This document shows positions 12,425 to 25,420 of a stretch of 64,000 bases of DNA, piece by piece; position 1 is the first letter of the stretch, and each line of letters starts with the position of its first letter. Origin of the DNA: Podocnemis expansa (Eukaryota; Chordata; Testudines; Podocnemididae); assembly GCA_007922195.1 (NCBI GenBank), contig ML681995.1, positions 17,118,079-17,182,078 on the forward strand, read 5' to 3'. The notes beneath the pieces were generated by a model. It was given only the letters and a program-made list of their open reading frames with translations, was not told the origin of the DNA and ran no database searches. The translations under genes and the position numbers were made by a program.

Positions 12425-15400
12425 ATCATGTGAATTAGACACCCTAATTCATTAAGACACTGCATAAAACACACTTCAATCACCCTGGTAACCTGTGTGA
12501 ATAAGGTTTCAAGCCAAAATCCAGTGAGGAAATAGCCTTTACAAACCAAGTACTCATTGTGTTCCATTGATTTAGGAGCTCTTGGAGCTAGAGCAGTATG
12601 AGTGGGATGTAGAGTTCAGGCATCTGACATTCTGCAACTTTAATTCTGGGATTTCCTAAAAGTCTAGTGCTTGACTTTGCAACAAAATGTTCTTTTAGTG
12701 TGGTTTTTTTTCCTGTAATTACAAGTGGGACAGGTAATGATGCTTATATTGTCTGACACTTTCCATCAAAAAGACCTTGTTTTCAGTTTCTTTAGCAAAC
12801 TAAGCTGTTCAGGCTATAAAATTTTCCACACCAGGTGGCTGCCTAAGGATGAGATTTTTGGGGAGAGTTTTAACTAAAATGGCATTTCTGAGCATAAGGG
12901 TAGGGAAAAATAGATTGTTTTGCTCATGTTGAAAGAATTCTTAGAACTTGGACTGTAATGCAAAACCTTGACCATGACCTCAGTTGCGTTAAAGCAAAAT
13001 ATTATCCCACATGTACGGAACATGGGACTGCCAGAGATGCTGATCTGTTTTTACAAGGCACAGAAGGTCACTGTGAAGGTCTTGCGTCACAGTGCAAACT
13101 TGAGGCAGCTGGTTTGTAAGTTGCTTTTTTGATCCTTGGTAAAGATAAAAGCAAAAGATTGAGGGCTCAAGTGTGTTATCAACAGCACTGTAGGCATTAT
13201 AAGGCTTGGGAGGGATGCATGCCTTTCCCCTGAATTTGATGCTTTAAAGCTTTTGGGTGAATTGCCTATGTCTTGCTACAATCTTAACTGTCACTCAACA
13301 TAGTTCCTGTTCGCTAATTCAAGACCGGTCCAGTGAAAGCAGTGCAGCTGGTGGGATGGAGGAGCTGAAACAATAGGGCCGTGATTCCAAAGAAAGACTG
13401 TACATTTCCTGGTTTGTCTTTGATGTTCTGTCAAGAGAAGCCCCTGGTCAACAACCAGGGTCAGAATATCATGCTTGAACAAAGAAGAGGACAGCCCACA
13501 AGCCCTGTTCCTGATTTATCACTACTGATACAGAGAGTGGGACAGAGCAGAGATATGAAGGCCAGTCAGTCAAACAAGTCACCTAGAGAATGATTCAAAA
13601 TTTCTGCTCTATTCATTCAGGAGTGCTGAGATCCAGCAGTTTTGCAAGAGTTCAGCTGAACAGCAGCAATGTGCGTGGATGGCATCAAAGAGGGCTATGA
13701 TAGGGCTGGCAGGAAAGGGAAATCAGTTCCGCATCCAGGAGCTATAACAGGATGGAGCATGCTCAGTGCAGATGGAACCTCTGGAGATTTTACCTATCCG
13801 TTTCTTACGAGACTCTCTTGAATGTATGTGAACTGCAGTGTTTCATTCAGAGGTATGTTACTTGGAGAAGTTTAGGTGCTTTTCCACAGGGACAGCAAAA
13901 GGCTTCTCTGACACAAGAGCAGCCACCCCCCTAAATGTGAGGTGCCTGTTCCAAAGCTTGGATGCATGAGAGCATCTCAGTGAAACGGTTAATGAATTTT
14001 TTAATGTAGGCAAAACCACGTTTTGTCTTGAGTCTTTCTCCAGAATGGCTAAATCATTTTTTGCTGAAAATATTTCCAGAACAATTCAGCCCAAGGCAGA
14101 CACCCAACATGGAAAACGTCAGCCCAAATAGTTAAAATCCAGGAAAGTGATAAGTAACTGAAAACAAGATCTCATAAAGGGAAGTGTTAATCCTAACTGT
14201 AGATGGTGCTATCTGTAACTCACAGTTTGCACTGAAGAAAGAGCACTTGTTCTCACTGACAGAGGTACCATACCTCCATTTTCAACAATACACAGTTTAT
14301 AGCTCAGGCCACGAAAGGAAATTCAGTTCACATCTCAAGATCTAGTTCTGCAAATTGTCCTGCACCATCGAAAGGGGACAGAAACCCAATGTACAGAAAT
14401 CCCAGTTAGACTTCTAGCTCTTCTCAGCACAAAGCAGCCTGCAGTACATGTAGCAAATGGCCCACTAGTGTAAAAGCTTACCAGAGCATGCACGCATTGC
14501 AGAACCACCACAGAAAGGGAGCTAGTGTCTTGATGTGTGAAAATGAACCTGCAAACATTAACATACTGAGTAGACATTATACTTCCTATTTCATCCTTGC
14601 ACCAGTCAGGAATTGTGGGCCTGGCACGTGTCAAATAGATCACATACAGTCTCTGGAAATGGAAGGGCCCTATTCTGCAGTGTTGAGCGTGTTCTGCAAA
14701 CTACATAGCTGGGCCTTAATTTGCTAGCTAAAATTAGGGAGCCTAGAAAATTCTGACGGAGGGCTCCCGATTTATGAAGTCATTGTTCCCCTCAGCCCAG
14801 TAAGCATTAACTACCTCTCCCAAACCTCAGACAGCTATTTTAAACATTTCTAGCTTGAAAACTACCAAGGACACAGGGCAGGATTTCCCAAAGCTATGAC
14901 CTACTCTATCACCACTGAGATCCAGAGGAGGCATTCTGCCATGGGCATCAATGGCAGCAGAGTTAGACCAACACAGCTCTTTGGCAAATCCCACCCATAC
15001 TGCATTACACTATTCAGTTAAAATCAATCAACCAATGTCTAATAGGAGCAAGTACCTCAAAGAGGTCTGAAGTAATGAATCATTCATGCCGATGAACAGG
15101 GTCTGATGTTTTATTTCATAATACATAATAATAGTACTGCTTATAGGTTACTCAAGGTTTGTGAGTGCCTTAACAAAGTACAATGAAAAGCTATTATCAA
15201 AAGGCCAGAAACTAATCATCCTATTGGAGCAAAAGACATTGCACTGTAACGATCTTTGTTAGCTGAAGGTAAGATTGCAAATATCTTTCAGCCACTTATA
15301 AGGGGAAAGACATTTAGGAAACAGCAGTTTTCACATAAGAAATCCACATGCATTCAGGGATGTGAAAGCACCAACTCTTTGAAAAAGGGTTGACAAACCC

Positions 15401-16462
15401 CCTCAATATTACAGATAGGCACCACTCCTGTCATACTCTCTAGACACCTTCCTCAAACTACAAGCTCATTCTTACTCTAGTCTGTTTTAGCAGAGCAGTG
15501 GGGCAGTGAAGACCTCACTAAACAGGCATTGTGGAGAGACTAGTGGAATCTGAACTCGGATCACACCATGACCCTTCTACCACTCCCTTTGACAGGAAGG
15601 GTGACAGAAAAGATCCCTGGGGAAATCCCTGTAAGAAAGGCCTTGTGATGAATTAGTGATCTATAATGGGAAAATGCCTCTGTGCAACAGCTAGACCATC
15701 ACTCTAGAACAGATGCTATGTACATCCACAAATGCCCACCTGGATAAACAATAAAGGATCACAGTTACAAATTAATTGTGGCTGAGCTGCTATCCTTCAC
15801 CTCTGGATTAATAAATGCTTCACTCAGAGATTAGGTTAGGCGGACAGTTGGAATTTCAGTCTCCCTACTCTTGGGGGTGATGTTGACACATACACCAATA
15901 CTATGCTGTTGGCTTCATAAAGCTATGTCAAACTTACAACATTTGAGGGTCCCCTTGTGTTCTAATTCTACAAAATACTTCTAAATAGCTTCCTCCCTAA
16001 ATATTGTGCAGCACATCTTGGGCTGAAACAACTGGTTGTACAAACATCTGTGTTAACAACTGCAACATTCTCAGCTGAATGTAGAGCAACAGCTGCAGCA
16101 GTGACATGGCAGTTAGCATTTTTATGTGATTAACAAATTCATTGGGTTTATTTGTGCTGTGCAAAGGGACAGCCTCATGATGCTCTGTCATCATGGGCTC
16201 CTAGTGACATTCAGGACACACTTCAAGGATCTTCAGTGTTCTCCAGAAATTTACACTGAATTATTGTACTTAGCTTGTCTTTTAACCTTGATGTCTCCAC
16301 ATCCTGCCATTTGCTCCTACGCTGCATCTGTTTATCCCTAAATCACTCAGAGAACCCAATGGATATTGGTTGATTCATTGTTGGCTTACTCTGTGCTTTT
16401 TGTCTGGCAGTCACACTCAGTACATATTAGAATTTAATTTTAATTCTGTCTTTTAAACACAC
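12425..16462. other. 4 kb without a recognised gene or repeat
   Basis: I read both strands for exons with PLPPR-type wording, terminal inverted repeats and LINE or SINE words and found none. It may contain old repeats too worn to recognise by eye. Confidence 0.4.
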
Positions 16463-16470
16463 GTTTACTT

Positions 16471-16580
16471 TTCTCCCATGAAAGCTCATCAATAATAATT
16501 TTTTTAGTCTTTTAAAGTGCCACAGGACTCCTTGTCTGTTTTGCCAAAATTAGACTAATACAGCTACCCCTTTGCAACTT
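16471..16580 (+). mobile_element. Penelope-like 3'-end fragment with 8-bp duplication
   Basis: It runs from CTCCCATGAAAGCTCATC-type sequence through AGTGCCACAGGACTCCTTG to ACAGCTACCCCTTTG, the 3' end of the local Penelope-like family. GTTTACTT occurs on both sides (16463-16470 and 16581-16588), an apparent target duplication. It holds only the right-hand arm, so it is a short truncated insertion. Confidence 0.85.
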
Positions 16581-16588
16581 GTTTACTT

Positions 16589-17880
16589 ATGTGCAGCCAT
16601 TTGCACTAATCTGTGCAGATGACTGAAATTTCTCTCTCTTGATACTGAGAACACAGGATTGAGAATTATGTCAAAGGCACTAAACAATTTGACAAATATT
16701 CTGCAATTTTTATTTTTTTACTTTCTGTACCTACCTTCTGTATTGTTATCTACCATCCATATCCTTAAAGGTAGGATTTAGTTTAAAAGTAAAGAGATGT
16801 GCCTCTATTTCTATTTTTAGAATTTTCATACTTCCAAAGAATGAACCAAATACGATGGTGTCATACATACACAGAAGCTAGCTAGTTGACATTACTATGA
16901 GACTCCAACTGAGTTTAAAGGATGTTGAAGTGCACCTTATAGAACAGGGCTCTTGCTTAGCAATCTAACCACTTTGCTAAAATACACAAAAAAAATTGTC
17001 TATAGATACCATAGAATTTGTGTAGACAATCCCAGTTTGGATATGCATATATGGGTGGGAATGAGATGCCATGTCTGCACACTCCACTGTTTTAGAGCAA
17101 GATTCAGTGGGTTAGTTTGGGCCTGTCATAACACAGTTAAACCAGTTAATCTTTGGAACCCAACTACAACTCCTGTGAACAACAGTCCCCCCACCACACA
17201 AATGGGGCTAATTTTGAACTTTGTTCATGGCATTTTATTAGTGAAAACAGTTTAATTTTGGCCTTCTCTGGACACACAGGTCCCTGGCAGAAGTTCATTC
17301 CTAGTGCTGAACATTCAGCACCACTTCAGCTTGCTCACTGCTACATGCCAACTCTCGGAGCAGAGTCCACATACTACAGCACAGAAGACCACAATGGTTG
17401 TTGTCAAGTAGTGTTGACCGATCAGAGTTTAGGCAGATTGCCTGGCCTCCATGTTCTTTGAATGTGATGCATAAGGGCTTTGGCTGTTATTCAGCGTGCT
17501 GGAGTAGCAGTCTGTGTAGCAGGCCCACAGCCTGTCCCTGGGTTGATAGGGGAAAATTATCGTGTCCCTTATATCTCTGCAGTGCACCTGCATACAGCCT
17601 GAATATCCAGATTCTAAGTCAGTGGGGTGAATTTCATGCTCAGTGAATAGTAAACCTCAAAACTGGAGTCACTGGAGATTGGCAGCACATAGGTCCTCCC
17701 AGGATGCCTCCAGTACAGGCCCTAATCAATCCCCAGGTCTAGTTAAGTTGATGGGAATAGCATAACACTCAACACCTCACCTTTTATTTTAGTTCAGTTT
17801 CAATTAAATCTGTGTTGCAATTGAGCAACACTGAACATTGAAGCAATGGAGAACAAATGAATTCTTCATGAAAAGGCCCT
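16589..17880. other. Unassigned sequence
   Basis: Nothing with coding or transposon character was recognised. Confidence 0.4.
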
Positions 17881-17884
17881 GGAT

Positions 17885-17975
17885 TCTATTCCTGGGTTTT
17901 TGGATAGATCCTCGGCTGGTGTAACTCAGTGGCATGCCTTTGAAGTCAATGGAGCTGTGGCTTTTTACATCAGCT
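17885..17975. repeat. Ancient amniote repeat fragment (GGTGTAA/TCAATGGAGCT words)
   Basis: The run GGCTGGTGTAACTCAGTGGC, then TTTGAAGTCAATGGAGCTG, then TACATCAGCTGAT is an old, widely scattered repeat type seen in bird and turtle DNA. Related wording recurs at 23820-23890 and 27900-27990. I cannot name the family. Confidence 0.5.
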
Positions 17976-17979
17976 GATT

Positions 17980-20580
17980 TCATCCACATTAGGTAAAAGA
18001 ATTTACTTCTGGATCCTCAGAGTCTGAAGTCATTGGGAGCACGGGTCCATGCCTTTCCGACAAGGAGATCACCACAGGCTTGGGGCAGGTTTTGAGAGAA
18101 CTTGGGGCCTGAACTAATGGTTGGCAAATTCTCCTTTGACGTCAGTGGGCTTTGGAGGCTCAAGTTTCCCCCCTCCTCTCTTTTCTATTTGTGTAAGGAA
18201 CAGAATCCACATGCAAATGATCTGGTAGTCTGTTCCCACTGCTACACTCCATCAGACACCCATTTTTTGGGAAGACATAGCTATTAGTTAGTTACCAGAA
18301 GGTACCACCACTCAATATCTGGCTCTTGCTAGGCCTGGATGAAATCATTCATCAAAATTTTAATGAAAATAGTGAAACTGTGGTGCAAACAGTTCATAAA
18401 TTTTCAGTGGGGGGACAACTCTGGTTTTGAACAGCTCCCAGTTCTTGCCTTCTGCAGGGGAAACAGGATGTTCCTTAAAAAGATCTTCTGCCATCCTTGT
18501 GGGGAGGGGAAGAAGTCTTACTTTAAAGCTGTGGAGGAGGGGCATTTCAGAAATATTTGGGGGTGGTGTGGAAACTGTACCAGCACTCCTGCTTCCAACT
18601 CCAGCTGCTTATTGAGCGTGAGTGGGCTGCTTCCATTCTGGGGGAGAGGCCATGCATGTGTCTCTTACTGATGGCTGACCTAGGGCAGGATTAGGGCCTG
18701 GCTCGCACTGTGCTCGGCTCCAGACCAGACCACCAGTGCTGCTTCCTGTTTGGCCAGTAGGACACCAGATGTCACTCAAGACAATCTTCTGCCCTCTCTT
18801 TATAGGGCTTGGGTGGCAAATGTTGCCTGGCTGCTCTTCTGCTATAATGGAGGGGAACTGGGCCAAATTTGAGTGAGTGGTACCCACAATCAAGAGCAAG
18901 GGTCCACAGTGACACTCAAATTTGGTCCAACAACCCTGTTGTCACAATGAAGAAGCAGGTAGGCCAAATCAGAAATCTAACACCCTAGGCAGCTGCCCAA
19001 AGGTCTGGTGGGGGATAATGGGAGTAATACAAGAAGCAAATGCTTTCCCTGTTTATGCCAAGATCCCTATTTAAAGCTATTTATAACACAGTTAGCTTTT
19101 TCTCACTCTGAGAAAAAAAAACAAAAAACAAAAACAACCCTGCAGAACTAAAATTGATTTATGTGGCAAAGACAATATTTTACTGCTCTGAGGCTTCACT
19201 GGACACAGCTGTAGTATTTCTTTTCCAGACAAGAAACAGCTAGAGTGAACACTTAGGAATAAAGGTAATTAAAATGAAGGCTACACACGGACAGAGCTAT
19301 CCACAACAAAACATTGACAGCAAGCAAGCATTTAGCCTAGCCAGTGTGAGCTCTTTCAGAACTGGCCCCGCAGGCGAGAACATTTGATCAGTCTATTGTA
19401 ACATGCTGGCAATGCTGGGAAAGCAACATCTCTCTGAGTGCTCCCGCAGCATCTGGCTCCCTGTTAATGGCAGTTATGGCCCATCAGTGTGTGCTACAGG
19501 CAAGCTGAAGGTCAAGGGTATTTGATTTTTAATTAAAGCTCCCTGTTCTTTGGTCTTCCATCTGAATAACTGACCTGATAAGGGTCAAACTGTCCCTGCC
19601 AGTAGTGTGGGTGGCACAGAGTGGTGAAGGTGCAAGGAGTCTCTTCCACCCTTCCCCTGTGGTCTCCGGTGCAATCACTGAAGGATTGCTTTCCCAGCCA
19701 GAGCTGCGACCATGCCCCTTCTGCATCAGTTGGTGGAGAAGAGCAGGCACAACTGGCGATCAACCACACAAGGAGAGCTCAAGGAGGGAAAAGATGTCCC
19801 TGAAGCACCCCTCCCCCCACAACCATGGAGGTGTTTCACTGGAACAATATAGCCCTTCACCATTGGCACATCAGCCATTTTGTTTCCATGCAAAATGGTG
19901 AAGTACTGGGAGTTGGGCAGCTGGGACACAGCTAACTTTTCACGCCTCTTTTGGGCTAGACTGTGACCTTAGGCGTGGCTCTGAGCAAGGAGTAGTGTGT
20001 ATCCTCCAAGTCTCAGTTGTTCCTGTTGGCTTATTGCAGCAAGAAATGGATCTCTCACCCCCAACTTGTGGGCTGGTTCAGCTACTCTGATTGGCGAGTT
20101 GGGGCACTGGAGCCATGGCTATTTCATTCCCTGTCTGTAGCTGCCTACTCCCCACACATCTGTCCCCCAAAGAGAGTAAGTGGATGAACCACCCAGCTAA
20201 CTTGGACATGCCCAGCCCCAAGACCCTGATAGGCCATGCAGGGAGTCCAAGCAACAGAGGGAAGGGTTCCCACTCCGCTGGCTATGGACAACCTAGTCCT
20301 TAGTGAGTCTGCCATGCTCTACAGTGCAAGCTGCTGTCTTCTTTCCACCCCGAAATAATGACAGGATGATTCCCAGGGCAGCTGCTCAATTATGCAAAAT
20401 CTGTAAATGCCATCAAAGAAAGCCTCCAAAGGGTTTGGCAGTTGCATTTCTTCTCCAGGTCCTTAGCAATTAACTCAATGAATTCTCTAATGAAAAATGA
20501 GATGAATATTCTGTTCAAGGTCTCTGTGTTATATTAGTTTGTTGGCTCAGATCAGATGAATGTTACATACTGGTGCTTCT
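17980..20580. other. Unassigned sequence
   Basis: Short frames on both strands show no conservation that I can recognise. There is an A-rich run at 19112-19137. Confidence 0.4.
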
Positions 20581-20582
20581 GG

Positions 20583-20810
20583 CTATGTCTACACTGGCAA
20601 ATTAGTCCAGACTAAGGAAGCTTAGTTCGGACTAATTTAGCCCATGGCCACACTAGGCTTTCCCTAGTTTGAACTAATAAATTTCCCAGTTTGAAAAAAT
20701 AAGTACCGGTGGTTAGTCCAGACTTCAAGGTTAGTTCAAATTAAGCTCAAACTTCTTTGTTTGGACTAACAAGTCTGCACTAAGTTTGGCAAGTAGAGAC
20801 ACAGCCTGAG
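20583..20810. mobile_element. Probable MITE, GGCTATGTCTACAC-type ends
   Basis: The left end GGCTATGTCTACACTGGCAA and the right end TTGGCAAGTAGAGACACAGCC form an imperfect inverted repeat of about 20 bases. Internally, several TTAGTCCAGACT/TTAGTTCGGACT motifs repeat in both directions. There is no coding sequence. I could not fix the duplication length, so the superfamily is open. Confidence 0.65.
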
Positions 20811-21176
20811 GTTAATTTATACTTGGGGAGAAAAATGGTAAAGAGATGGGCTGCCAAGTAAAGATTTGTAAGGGAACATCAATGACAGAACTATTCACAT
20901 ACGGATCTGTTGGGCATAGTCTTATTTGAAGTGTCCAGGAGAAGCATTAAAACTTAGCAAAACTGCGGAAAAACCAGCTCTGTACTGCATGATTTGGTAC
21001 ACTTTAAACATTGCCTTGCAAGTTCCTGAGAGAGACTATCCCTCTCAGATGGAAAAAGCCTGCAAAAATTACATATTTAATCAGTCCCTTGTGAAGTAGA
21101 TAATACGAAGTTGGTAGGGGCTTTTTGTTTGTTTTTGCAAGCAAGGGCAAAACTCGCTGTGTTTACAGACACTTAC
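20811..21176. other. Intron sequence downstream of the PLPPR1 exon at 21177
   Basis: On the minus strand this is the start of the next intron, beginning GTAAGTGTCTG at 21176. No further exon was identified to the left. Confidence 0.6.
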
Positions 21177-21309
21177 CTATAAACCGTATAATTCTTCGAA
21201 GTAATGGGTTCAGGTAACAGCATTCTCCAGTCAAGATAGTTTTCTCTTGGACAATCAGGGTTTCTCGGGTTGACTTTATAAAATACATGGATATCTCGCC
21301 GATAAAAAT
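21177..21309 (-). CDS. PLPPR1: PLPPR1 coding exon, 133 bp
   Basis: On the minus strand the exon is preceded by a strong pyrimidine tract ending TTGCTGCAG and followed by a consensus donor GTAAGT. It encodes 44 codons plus one base: IFIGEISMYFIKSTRE, then VQEKTILTGECCYLN, then PLLRRIIRFI. This matches the second transmembrane segment and following cytosolic loop of PLPPR1 (also LPPR1 or PRG-3), a neuronal multi-pass membrane protein of the phospholipid phosphatase superfamily that is thought to lack catalytic activity and to promote filopodia and neurite growth. The paralogue PLPPR5 differs here (for example VGETAVF instead of IGEISMY, by memory), so PLPPR1 is preferred. It joins in frame with the exon at 53243-53431 after ...TPTAI. 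Confidence 0.9.
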
Positions 21310-21469
21310 CTGCAGCAAGGGAGGAGGGGAAAGAAAGGGAAGTTTAAGAATCATAAGGAAGAATGTTCAAATGTGGATGCTTAAGTCAGGCCCAAAGAAA
21401 ATACACCTGTATCTTTGAGGCTACAGAACATTGCATTTATGTACCTACACTATATCACCAACAGGAAGA

Positions 21470-21562
21470 CACAGAACCGTAGAACTGTAGGTCTGGAAGG
21501 AACCTAAAACAGTATTCTAATCCAGTACCCTGCGCTCAAGGCAGGTGCTTTTCTAAATTAGC
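21470..21562 (-). mobile_element. CR1 LINE 3'-end fragment
   Basis: AACTGTAGGTCTGGAAGGAACC followed by AATCCAGTACCCTGCGCTCAAGG (in two parts) is a worn form of the CR1 3' end, also seen in better condition at 58190-58260. The orientation is minus. It is an old 5'-truncated insertion. Confidence 0.72.
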
Positions 21563-21564
21563 TA

Positions 21565-23764
21565 ACTCAAGATACCTGACAGGAGTAAAATCAAGTGAAG
21601 ATGAGAGTTTGTAATTTGCAGATGCATTAGCAGATCAAGGAAAACCCTAAGATCTTCTGTAGTCTTTACCTAGACTTGCTAACACATGTGAAAACTGCCT
21701 CATCTTCACTAGGATTTTACCTCAAGTCCGCTAACTCAGTTTTTAAGAACATGCTTTTTTTTTTTTTTCTATTGAAGAAAAACTTCTCAAGTATGATCAT
21801 GCTTCCATTGACTTTAGTGGTACTGTGTTTATTCCTTGGCTGAGCCTTATGTAGAAAACCAGCACTCACACCTGAAAGAGGAGTTTACAAAAGCAAAATG
21901 GTGCACTTACATATTTTTGTGGCTGCAACTTAGATATCCACATCAGAAAATGTAGCTCTATTTTTTGGGTCAGATCCTGACCCACATTCTGGAGGTGTCA
22001 CTTTCACTGTCACTCTTTGCAGACCAGATTGCACTTGCTGTTGTGTTCTTTGATGGCAGCTGAGTTGGATGCATGAGTGACAGTTCCATCCGCAAGTGGG
22101 GCAAACTCTTGCACTAGCAAGGCTCTGAACCTGAGCAACAGACTTTCCTTCTCTGAACCCAGTCATCGCAAAATTTGATCCAGCTTGTCTTACAAAGTCT
22201 GGCTCCATTTAGAAGCTGACTCTCCCAACCAGGGCATCATTATGCACATCTTTCCCAATCATCCACAGAAATTCCAAAGGAGATGTGTGAGGATCATAAA
22301 ACCTCCTTACATAAGCAACTGAGTATTCCCTGGGAATGGAGGAACCCTTAATTGGCACAAAGACAGTCCTACATCCTCCCATCCTTGCTTTAATGTGGGA
22401 CAGCTGGAATGTATTATGTGGCTGCTTAAAGGCCTCTTGAAAACCACTGCAACCATGCATAACCTAGAACAGACCTGGGACCATCCTAAATTATGCTGGG
22501 GACTGGAGGATGAACAGAGATAAGCACAGACTTAGTGCAATTGGGGGTCCAGTGGGCCTCTCTCTTTTAGTAGAATTAATAGAGAATTCATCATCTCCTG
22601 ATATTACTATTTGTTTGAATTGAGTATTAATGAAAAATTTCAGACTGACAGTTCTGGAGTCTGATGCCTTCTCTTTATCCACAAAATGGACAAGATAGTG
22701 GTGCTCATAATGCTTGGCCATTAAGCCTCAGCCCTAATAGCACACACATGCTAGAGAGAGAATATTTAGGGCAAGTGGTTAATGTGGCCTTTATGCCCTT
22801 TTAATGATTGTTTCATCTGAGTCTGCTAACTGAAGTGTTAAGTTAATGTTGGCCAGTGCCAATTTAGGTGATATGGACACCACTGCATAGGGAACTGGTC
22901 TGAGATCACTGAACTCATATGGCATAGGTCATTAGGAGTTGATCGTCTTGGACTAGTTTTCAAAAGCTTTTAGCTTTAGCCTCTCTCTGCTGCCACTGAA
23001 GTCAGTGGGAGTTTGACCACTGTATATTCATGAAGAACTTCAGCAGAGAAGAGCCAGCCTGAAGTAGCACAAATGAGTTTTACATAAAGGTCATTCATAG
23101 CAATTGAACATAACTGAGCTAATAAGGTTGGGGAAATGAAACCACACCATTAGGAGAAGACCCATGTAGTAAATGTCACCCCCCCATCTTACCTACAAAT
23201 ATTAAATGATTATTCTTGGACCAATCTACTTGTTGCAGTAGTACATTGTTTCAAGTGCAATTACAGTTTATCCTTATTAACCTGTAAAACACCCTTACTG
23301 ATTCTGTAAGAGCATTAGAGCCAGGTACGCCCAGTTTCATTGTAATTCTAACTGCTGATGGTTAAAGATCCGGGCGTTATAAAATTTACATTAATAATGG
23401 AATTTGAGAGGAAAAAGCCAATGCATGGAAGCTGCACTGAAATACTTTCTTTATCCACATCATTCCATCTCCCCTCAGAGTTAGCACATAGCTCAACATA
23501 ACTCAATTCATTAGCTGGAATGGAAGACTATACAGGGCCATCAGCACCAATACAGTTTAAAAGTGATTTGTTCCCTCTTTGTCAAACTGTTTATTAATCA
23601 TGCTACAGACATGCCCAGAGTCCCAGTCAGTACTGTTGCCCCGATTCTTGTACAGCACCTGAAGAGCTTCCAATCTAATTTAAGGCAAGGAACAAATAAG
23701 TGGATTTAAAAAAGACAAAGTTTCAGGAAACATCTAAGTGTAAAACACAACAACACTGACCATT
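21565..23764. other. Unassigned intron sequence
   Basis: No exon or repeat called. A T-rich run lies at 21752-21769. Confidence 0.4.
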
Positions 23765-23824
23765 GATTTTTAAAGCAGAAGTTTTATTTTGGTCAGTGAC
23801 CAAAATAAAACTTCTTTAAAAATC
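23765..23824. repeat. Near-perfect hairpin, 28-bp arms
   Basis: AGAAGTTTTATTTTGGTCA at 23777-23795 is followed by a single G and then by its exact reverse complement at 23797-23815. Beyond this, GATTTTTAA (23765-23773) pairs with TTAAAAATC (23816-23824), leaving only AGC (23774-23776) as a bulge. There are no coding or known transposon ends around it. Confidence 0.95.
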
Positions 23825-23890
23825 TACTGACTTCAGTAGAGTTACTCCTGATTTACACCAGTCTGACTGTGACAGCACAGTTGCCCCACA
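23820..23890. repeat. Ancient amniote repeat fragment (ATTTACACCAG type)
   Basis: CTGACTTCAGTAGAGTTACT, then CCTGATTTACACCAGTCTGA, matches the wording of the old scattered repeat also seen at 27900-27990 in reverse orientation. The family name is unknown to me. Confidence 0.5.
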
Positions 23891-23929
23891 CTGGCATTTA
23901 GAACCATCCCAGATGATGCCACAGCACAG

Positions 23930-25420
23930 CTTGTGACTGAACTTTGTGCTCATCCACAACCACTTCAGATTTGAGGATAATTTATACCTCCAAGTCAGTG
24001 GCACTGCTATGGGCACCCGCATGGCCCCACAATATGCCAACATGTTTATGGGCGACTTAGAACAACATTTGCTCAAGTCTCATCCCAAAACACCTCTTCT
24101 TTACCTATGCTATGTTGATGACATCTTCATCATCTGGACCCATGGCAGGGAGGCTCCTGAAGATTTACAGAGATTTCAACAATTTCCACTCCACAATCAA
24201 ATTGAGCCTGGAACACTCCACACAGGAGATCCACTTTCTTGACACTACAGTACAAATCAGGGATAGACACATCACCACCACCCTGTACCGAAAACCTACT
24301 GATCGGTATAGTTACCTACATGCCTTGAGCTTCTATCCTAAACACACCACACGATCCATTGTCTACAGCCAAGCCCTAAGATATAAACGCATCTGCTCTG
24401 ATCCCTCAGACAGAGACAGACATCTTGAGGATCTCTATCAAGCATTCTTGAAAGTACAGTACCCACCTGGGGAAGTAAGAAAACAAATTGACAGAGCTAG
24501 ATGGGCTCCCCGAAGTCGTCTACTACAGGAGAGGCCCAAGAAAGAAAAACACCAGAACACCACTAGTCACCACATACAACTCTCAAGTCAGATCTCTGCA
24601 ACAGATCATTAAGGACCTACAGCCTATTCTAAAAGATGATCCCTCACTCTCTCAAGCATTGGGAGACAGACCTCTCCTTGCCTACAGACAGCCACCCAGT
24701 TTTAAACAGATATTCACCAGCAACTACAGATCTAACAACAGAAACATTAAAGCAGGCACACACCCCTGCGACATACCATGCTGCCAAGTCTGCCCACATC
24801 TCTGCACAATAGATACCATCATAGGTCCTAATCAAGCCAGCTACTCCATCAAAGGCTCATTTACCTGCTCATCTACTAATGTGGTCTATGCCATCATGTG
24901 CCAGAAATGCCCCAACACCTTATACATTGGAGAAGCAGGACGATGCCTGTGCAAAAGAATAAATGAACATAGAGCTGACATCAGAAATCACAAAACCAAA
25001 AAACCAGTTGCTGAGCACTTCCATCTTTCTAATCACTCAATAAATGATTTGTTAACAACTATACTCAGAGACATCAGTGGGACATGAAGACTTAGAAGAG
25101 AAACAGCTGAACTCAAATTAATATGCAAATTAAATTCTGTGAAAGCAGGATTGAATTGAGACAATGGGTTCTTTTCCCATTACAAAAGGTAATTTGACTT
25201 CAGGCTTCCCAGGGTTTGAACCTAACAACTGCTCTGATTTGCTGTTACTGTATGACCTGATCCTATGTTTTACACCCCCTTGCATTTATTTTCATTCCAT
25301 TCTGTAAGTTCACCCATCTTCGAAGCATCTGCCAAAGTGGGATTTTCTCCCACGAAAGCTCATGCGAAAAATGTTAGTCTTTAAGTGCTACACGACTCCT
25401 TGTTTTTTTTAACCAGAAGA
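23930..25420 (+). mobile_element. Penelope-like (Neptune-type) retroelement, 5'-truncated
   Basis: It contains the later part of a Penelope-like reverse transcriptase, a GIY-YIG endonuclease and the 3' end. The 3' end (25330-25410) has TTTTCTCCCACGAAAGCTCA, then GTGCTACACGACTCCTTG, the same words found in six shorter copies in this window. The 5' part of the RT is missing, since coding similarity starts only near 23940. No clear target duplication was found. Confidence 0.9.
23940..25087 (+). pseudogene. Penelope-like reverse transcriptase plus GIY-YIG endonuclease, frameshifted
   Basis: Frame 23946-24242 reads VSGTAMGTRMAPQYANMFM and LCYVDDIFIIW, the RT motifs around the YxDD catalytic pair. 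Frame 24112-24612 continues with FLDTTVQIRDRHITTTLYRK and TDRYSYLHALSFYP. Frame 24488-25087 carries the linker, a cysteine-rich segment (CDIPCCQVCPHLC), then TLYIGEAGRCLCKRINEHR, the GIY-YIG endonuclease core with its Arg and His. Penelope elements use RT and GIY-YIG for target-primed integration. Two frame changes, one near 24200 and one near 24550, and the missing N-terminus make it non-functional. Confidence 0.92.

Noticed and set aside
13291..13593. Overlapping frames on both strands, possible exon
   Set aside because: No splice sites in frame and no recognisable protein family.
18960..19030. Possible hAT end (CCTAGGCAGCTGCCC)
   Set aside because: No matching second terminus or duplication could be located.
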